From Promicromonospora soli (lineage in GTDB: Bacteria; Actinomycetota; Actinomycetes; Actinomycetales; Cellulomonadaceae), in NCBI RefSeq assembly GCF_014653785.1, contig NZ_BNAS01000006.1, forward strand, positions 186,001 through 250,000: a stretch of 64,000 bases of DNA. Direction: 5' to 3'. The notes beneath the pieces were generated by a model. It had not been told where the DNA came from. It did no database searches and saw only the letters and a program-made list of their open reading frames with translations. Position numbers and translations under genes: made by a program. This document shows, piece after piece, positions 61,271 to 64,000 of this stretch (positions are counted from its first letter, which is position 1; each line of letters opens with the position of its first letter).

Positions 61271-61273
61271 CCG

Positions 61274-62047
61274 GTGGCACGTACGAGGCGGTCGTCCGAC
61301 GGCCGTATGCCTCTGCTGGAGCACCTGCTCGAGCTGCGCAAGAGATTCGTCCTGATAGCGCTCGGCCTGGTCGTCGGCGCCATCGCCGGATGGTTGCTCT
61401 ACGACCCGTTGCTGGTGCTGCTCCAGCGTCCGCTCGTGGTGGCGGAGGAGATGCGGGGCAACGAGATGACCCTGAACTTCGCCGGGCCGATGGCGGCGCT
61501 GGACCTGAAGATCAAGTCGTCCCTGTTCCTGGCCGTGTTCCTGACCTGCCCCTGGTGGCTGTACCAGGTGTGGGCGTTCATCACGCCGGGCCTCAACTCG
61601 AACGAGAAGAAGTACGCGTACGGGTTCGTCGGCGCCGCGTTCCCGCTGTTCCTCGGCGGTGCGTACATGGCCTGGCTCGTGTTCCCGCACGCGATCGAGA
61701 TCTTGTCGGGGTTCCTGCCGGACGATGCGACGGCGTTCACCAACGCCCAGGAGTACCTGTCCCTCGTGATGCGGCTGCTCATCGCGTTCGGGCTGGCGTT
61801 CCTGTCCCCGGTGCTGCTCGTCGGCCTGAACTTCGCCGGCCTGCTGTCGGGCAAGGCGCTGCTGGGTGGCTGGCGGTGGGCCATCCTCGTCGCGTTCACC
61901 TTCGCCGCGGTCATCACGCCGACGCCGGACGCCCTGACGATGATCCTCGTGGCGCTGCCGATCTGCGTGCTCTACTTCGGCGCCGTCGGGGTGTCGGTCC
62001 TGCACGACCGGAGCGTCGAGAAGCGGCTCGCTGAAGCAGAGATCTGA
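61274..62047 (+). CDS. tatC: Twin-arginine translocase subunit TatC
   Basis: The 257-residue protein has six membrane helices and the conserved TatC features: MPLLEHLLELRKRFVLIALG at the N-terminus, LFLAVFLTCPWWLYQVWAFI then TPGLNSNEKKYAY in the first loop region, and AFTFAAVITPTPDALTMILV. It recognises the twin-arginine signal and assembles TatA. The GTG at 61274, three bases after tatA, is the start. A hairpin that may end the tat transcript lies 38 bases after the stop. Confidence 0.94.
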   Translation: MARTRRSSDGRMPLLEHLLELRKRFVLIALGLVVGAIAGWLLYDPLLVLLQRPLVVAEEMRGNEMTLNFAGPMAALDLKIKSSLFLAVFLTCPWWLYQVWAFITPGLNSNEKKYAYGFVGAAFPLFLGGAYMAWLVFPHAIEILSGFLPDDATAFTNAQEYLSLVMRLLIAFGLAFLSPVLLVGLNFAGLLSGKALLGGWRWAILVAFTFAAVITPTPDALTMILVALPICVLYFGAVGVSVLHDRSVEKRLAEAEI

Positions 62048-62084
62048 CAGCTCGTCCCGCCCCGCGGCCTCGGCCGTCGAGGAA

Positions 62085-62121
62085 CCGTGCCCGGCCAGCC
62101 ATGAGCGCAGGCTGGGCACGG
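62085..62121 (+). terminator. Hairpin after tatC
   Basis: CCGTGCC (62085-62091) pairs with GGCACGG (62115-62121), and inside it CAGCC pairs with GGCTG, with a 4-base bulge and a 9-base loop. It lies between tatC and helY and is a likely terminator. Confidence 0.5.
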
Positions 62122-62154
62122 TCATGTGACGTTCGGGGTGTCGGAGAGTGACCG

Positions 62155-62160
62155 TAGGCT
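62155..62160 (+). promoter_or_regulatory. Leaderless-type -10 box for helY
   Basis: TAGGCT lies six bases before the ATG at 62167, without a ribosome binding site. Confidence 0.45.
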
Positions 62161-62166
62161 GTGCCC

Positions 62167-64000
62167 ATGAGCGACCTGAGCCCCGCCGAGCGGTACACGG
62201 CCTTCCGGTCACAGAGCCGTTCAGCGGCCGAGCACCCCGAGCTGACCCTCTTCCGGGAGGTCATCGGGTTCGAGCTCGACGACTTCCAGGTCCAGGCCTG
62301 CGAGGCCCTCGAACAGGGCCGCGGCGTGCTGGTCGCGGCCCCCACCGGGGCGGGAAAGACCGTCGTGGGCGAGTTCGCCGTCCACCTGGCCCTCGCCGGC
62401 GGCCGCAAGGCGTTCTACACGACGCCCATCAAGGCCCTGTCCAACCAGAAGTACTCCGACCTCGCGCGCCGCCACGGCCTCGAGAACGTCGGCCTGCTCA
62501 CCGGGGACACCACGATCAACGGCGACGCGCCGGTGGTGGTCATGACCACCGAGGTGCTGCGCAACATGCTGTACGCCGGGTCGTCCACCCTGGACGGGCT
62601 CGCCTACGTGGTCATGGACGAGGTGCACTACCTCGCCGACCGCTTCCGCGGACCCGTCTGGGAAGAGGTCATCATCCACCTCTCCGACGACGTGCAGCTC
62701 GTCTCCCTGAGCGCCACCGTGTCCAACGCCGAGGAGTTCGGCGACTGGCTCGAGATGGTGCGCGGCGACACCGCCGTCGTCGTCTCCGAGCGCCGGCCCG
62801 TGCCCCTGTGGCAGCACGTCCTCATGTCGTCGCCCGAACCGCGCGGCAAGCCGAGCCTCCTGGACCTGTACGCCGGGCACGTCGACCCGACCGACCCCGG
62901 CACCAGCCCGCCCATCAACCCCGACCTGTCCGCGGCCTTCCGGTCCGGGCGCAGCGGCAACCGGCCCGGCGACCGTGGCGGCTCAGGTGGCGGACGAGGC
63001 CGCGGCCGCGGACGGGGCGACCGCGGGTACCGCGGAGGCAACGGGCGTCGGAACAGTGACGGCGGGCAGGGCGGCATCGGGCCGAACCGGCGCACCCCGC
63101 CCCGGTTCATCGTCATCGACGCCCTGGGCGCGGACGACCTGCTGCCCGCGATCTACTTCGTGTTCTCCCGCGCGGGCTGCGAGGCCGCCGTCGACCAGTG
63201 CCTCAAGGCCGGGCTGCGCCTGACCAGCCCGCAGGAGGAGGCGACCATCCGCGCCGTCGTGGAGGAGCGCACCGCCGCCATCCCGCCCGAGGACCTCGAC
63301 GTGCTCGGCTACTGGTCCTGGTCGCAGGCCCTGGCCCGCGGCGTCGCCGCCCACCACGCCGGCATGCTGCCCGTGTTCAAGGAGACCGTCGAGGACCTGT
63401 TCTCGCGCGGCCTGGTCAAGGTCGTGTTCGCCACCGAGACCCTCGCGCTCGGCATCAACATGCCCGCCCGGTCCGTCGTCCTGGACAAGCTCGTCAAGTG
63501 GGACGGCGCCAGCCACGTCCCGGTCACGCCCGGTGAGTTCACCCAGCTCACCGGCCGCGCCGGACGCCGGGGCATCGACATCGAGGGCCACGCCGTCGTC
63601 GTCGACCACCCCGCGCTGGACCCCGTGGCCCTCGCCGGCCTCGCGTCCAAGCGCCTGTACCCCCTCAAGTCCAGCTTCCGGCCCACCTACAACATGGCCG
63701 TCAACCTCGTGGCCCAGGTCGGCCGCGACCGCGCACGCGAAGTCCTGGAGACCTCGTTCGCGCAGTTCCAGGCCGACCGCGGCGTCGTCGGCCTGGCCAA
63801 GCAGGCCCAGGCCCACGCCGAAGCCCTCGACGGGTACGCCAAGGCCATGTCCTGCGACGTCGGCGACTTCGGCGAGTACATGGACCTGCGCCGCGCCATC
63901 AAGGACCGCGAGCGCGAGCTGTCGCGCGTAGCGTCCGGCGCCCGGCGGGCCGAGGTCGTGGCATCCCTGGAACAGCTGCGCCGCGGCGACATCGTCGAGG
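62167..64000 (+). CDS. helY: Ski2/Mtr4-like DEAD/DEAH-box RNA helicase HelY (N-terminal 611 residues)
   Basis: The gene runs off the right edge; full-length members have about 900-1000 residues. Helicase motifs are in order: Q-motif region ELDDFQVQACEAL, Walker A AAPTGAGKTVVGEF, motif Ia TTPIKALSNQKYSDLA, motif II VVMDEVHYLAD (DEVH), motif III LSATVSN, then in the second domain VVFATETLALGINMPA and QLTGRAGRRGID (motif VI). Between the two RecA-like domains, residues about 264-305 are a Gly/Arg/Asp run with RGG-like repeats, a sequence type that binds RNA. The family unwinds RNA and is likely to act in RNA turnover or ribosome-related processes. It is the usual neighbour of tatAC and pafBC in actinobacteria. 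Confidence 0.92.
   Translation, partial: MSDLSPAERYTAFRSQSRSAAEHPELTLFREVIGFELDDFQVQACEALEQGRGVLVAAPTGAGKTVVGEFAVHLALAGGRKAFYTTPIKALSNQKYSDLARRHGLENVGLLTGDTTINGDAPVVVMTTEVLRNMLYAGSSTLDGLAYVVMDEVHYLADRFRGPVWEEVIIHLSDDVQLVSLSATVSNAEEFGDWLEMVRGDTAVVVSERRPVPLWQHVLMSSPEPRGKPSLLDLYAGHVDPTDPGTSPPINPDLSAAFRSGRSGNRPGDRGGSGGGRGRGRGRGDRGYRGGNGRRNSDGGQGGIGPNRRTPPRFIVIDALGADDLLPAIYFVFSRAGCEAAVDQCLKAGLRLTSPQEEATIRAVVEERTAAIPPEDLDVLGYWSWSQALARGVAAHHAGMLPVFKETVEDLFSRGLVKVVFATETLALGINMPARSVVLDKLVKWDGASHVPVTPGEFTQLTGRAGRRGIDIEGHAVVVDHPALDPVALAGLASKRLYPLKSSFRPTYNMAVNLVAQVGRDRAREVLETSFAQFQADRGVVGLAKQAQAHAEALDGYAKAMSCDVGDFGEYMDLRRAIKDRERELSRVASGARRAEVVASLEQLRRGDIVE

Overview
The window is high-GC, gene-dense DNA from an actinobacterium. 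Supporting signs are a hydroxamate siderophore operon under an IdeR/DtxR-type iron box, the pafB-pafC-tatA-tatC-helY block, a DUF222/HNH (13E12-type) protein, a MmyB-like regulator remnant, frequent GTG starts and many ATGA/GTGA gene overlaps. RecBCD, secreted and intracellular plant-polysaccharide hydrolases (GH12, GH27) and a CebR-like operator suggest a biomass-degrading member of the Micrococcales, perhaps Promicromonosporaceae or Cellulomonadaceae. That placement is inference from gene content. I saw no rRNA, tRNA, CRISPR array or intact insertion sequence.

Layout. 1-4.1 kb: the start of a Tat-exported protein and a coupled pair of ABC exporter half-transporters. 4.3-6.5 kb: a truncated membrane-protein relic, then a coupled ThuA-like protein and Gfo/Idh/MocA dehydrogenase. 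6.6-10.7 kb: a metallo-beta-lactamase-fold hydrolase, a two-component system and an aldo/keto reductase. 10.7-12.8 kb: decayed genes on both strands (DNA ligase, alpha/beta hydrolase, metallo-hydrolase, MmyB-like regulator, membrane protein). 12.8-15.0 kb: an AraC regulator divergent from an intracellular GH27 enzyme. 15.1-23.6 kb: recC-recB-recD with 1-4 bp overlaps.

23.7-36.6 kb holds the most distinctive locus. Behind an iron box lie desA (decarboxylase), desB (N-hydroxylase), a fused desC-desD (acyltransferase plus NIS synthetase), and a second fusion of a penicillin-acylase-type Ntn hydrolase to another GNAT domain. A dimethylargininase and a heterodimeric ABC exporter follow. The genes predict a desferrioxamine-like siderophore made from lysine; the acylase-GNAT fusion may swap or trim its acyl groups. 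No siderophore-binding lipoprotein or reductase is in view.

36.6-49.9 kb: a MocR regulator divergent from a PNPOx-like flavoprotein, a DUF222/HNH protein, an EamA exporter behind a leaderless leader peptide and competing hairpins, a DUF1851 protein, a methyltransferase with DinB, a LysR/threonine-dehydratase pair, a Sua5-like protein, UDP-glucose pyrophosphorylase and YigZ. 50.0-53.6 kb: a secreted GH12 glucanase, an orphan tyrosine-recombinase-like protein, a GNAT enzyme, Dps and a membrane protein. 53.6-58.4 kb: a leftward chain of overlapping genes (DUF3866, DUF4129, membrane protein, MoxR ATPase, DUF58, membrane protein). 58.5-64 kb: pafB, pafC, a small membrane protein, tatA, tatC and the start of the HelY helicase.

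A pattern runs through the window. More than ten genes have no Shine-Dalgarno sequence; instead a TAnnnT hexamer lies 6-8 bp before the start codon, the geometry expected of leaderless mRNAs.
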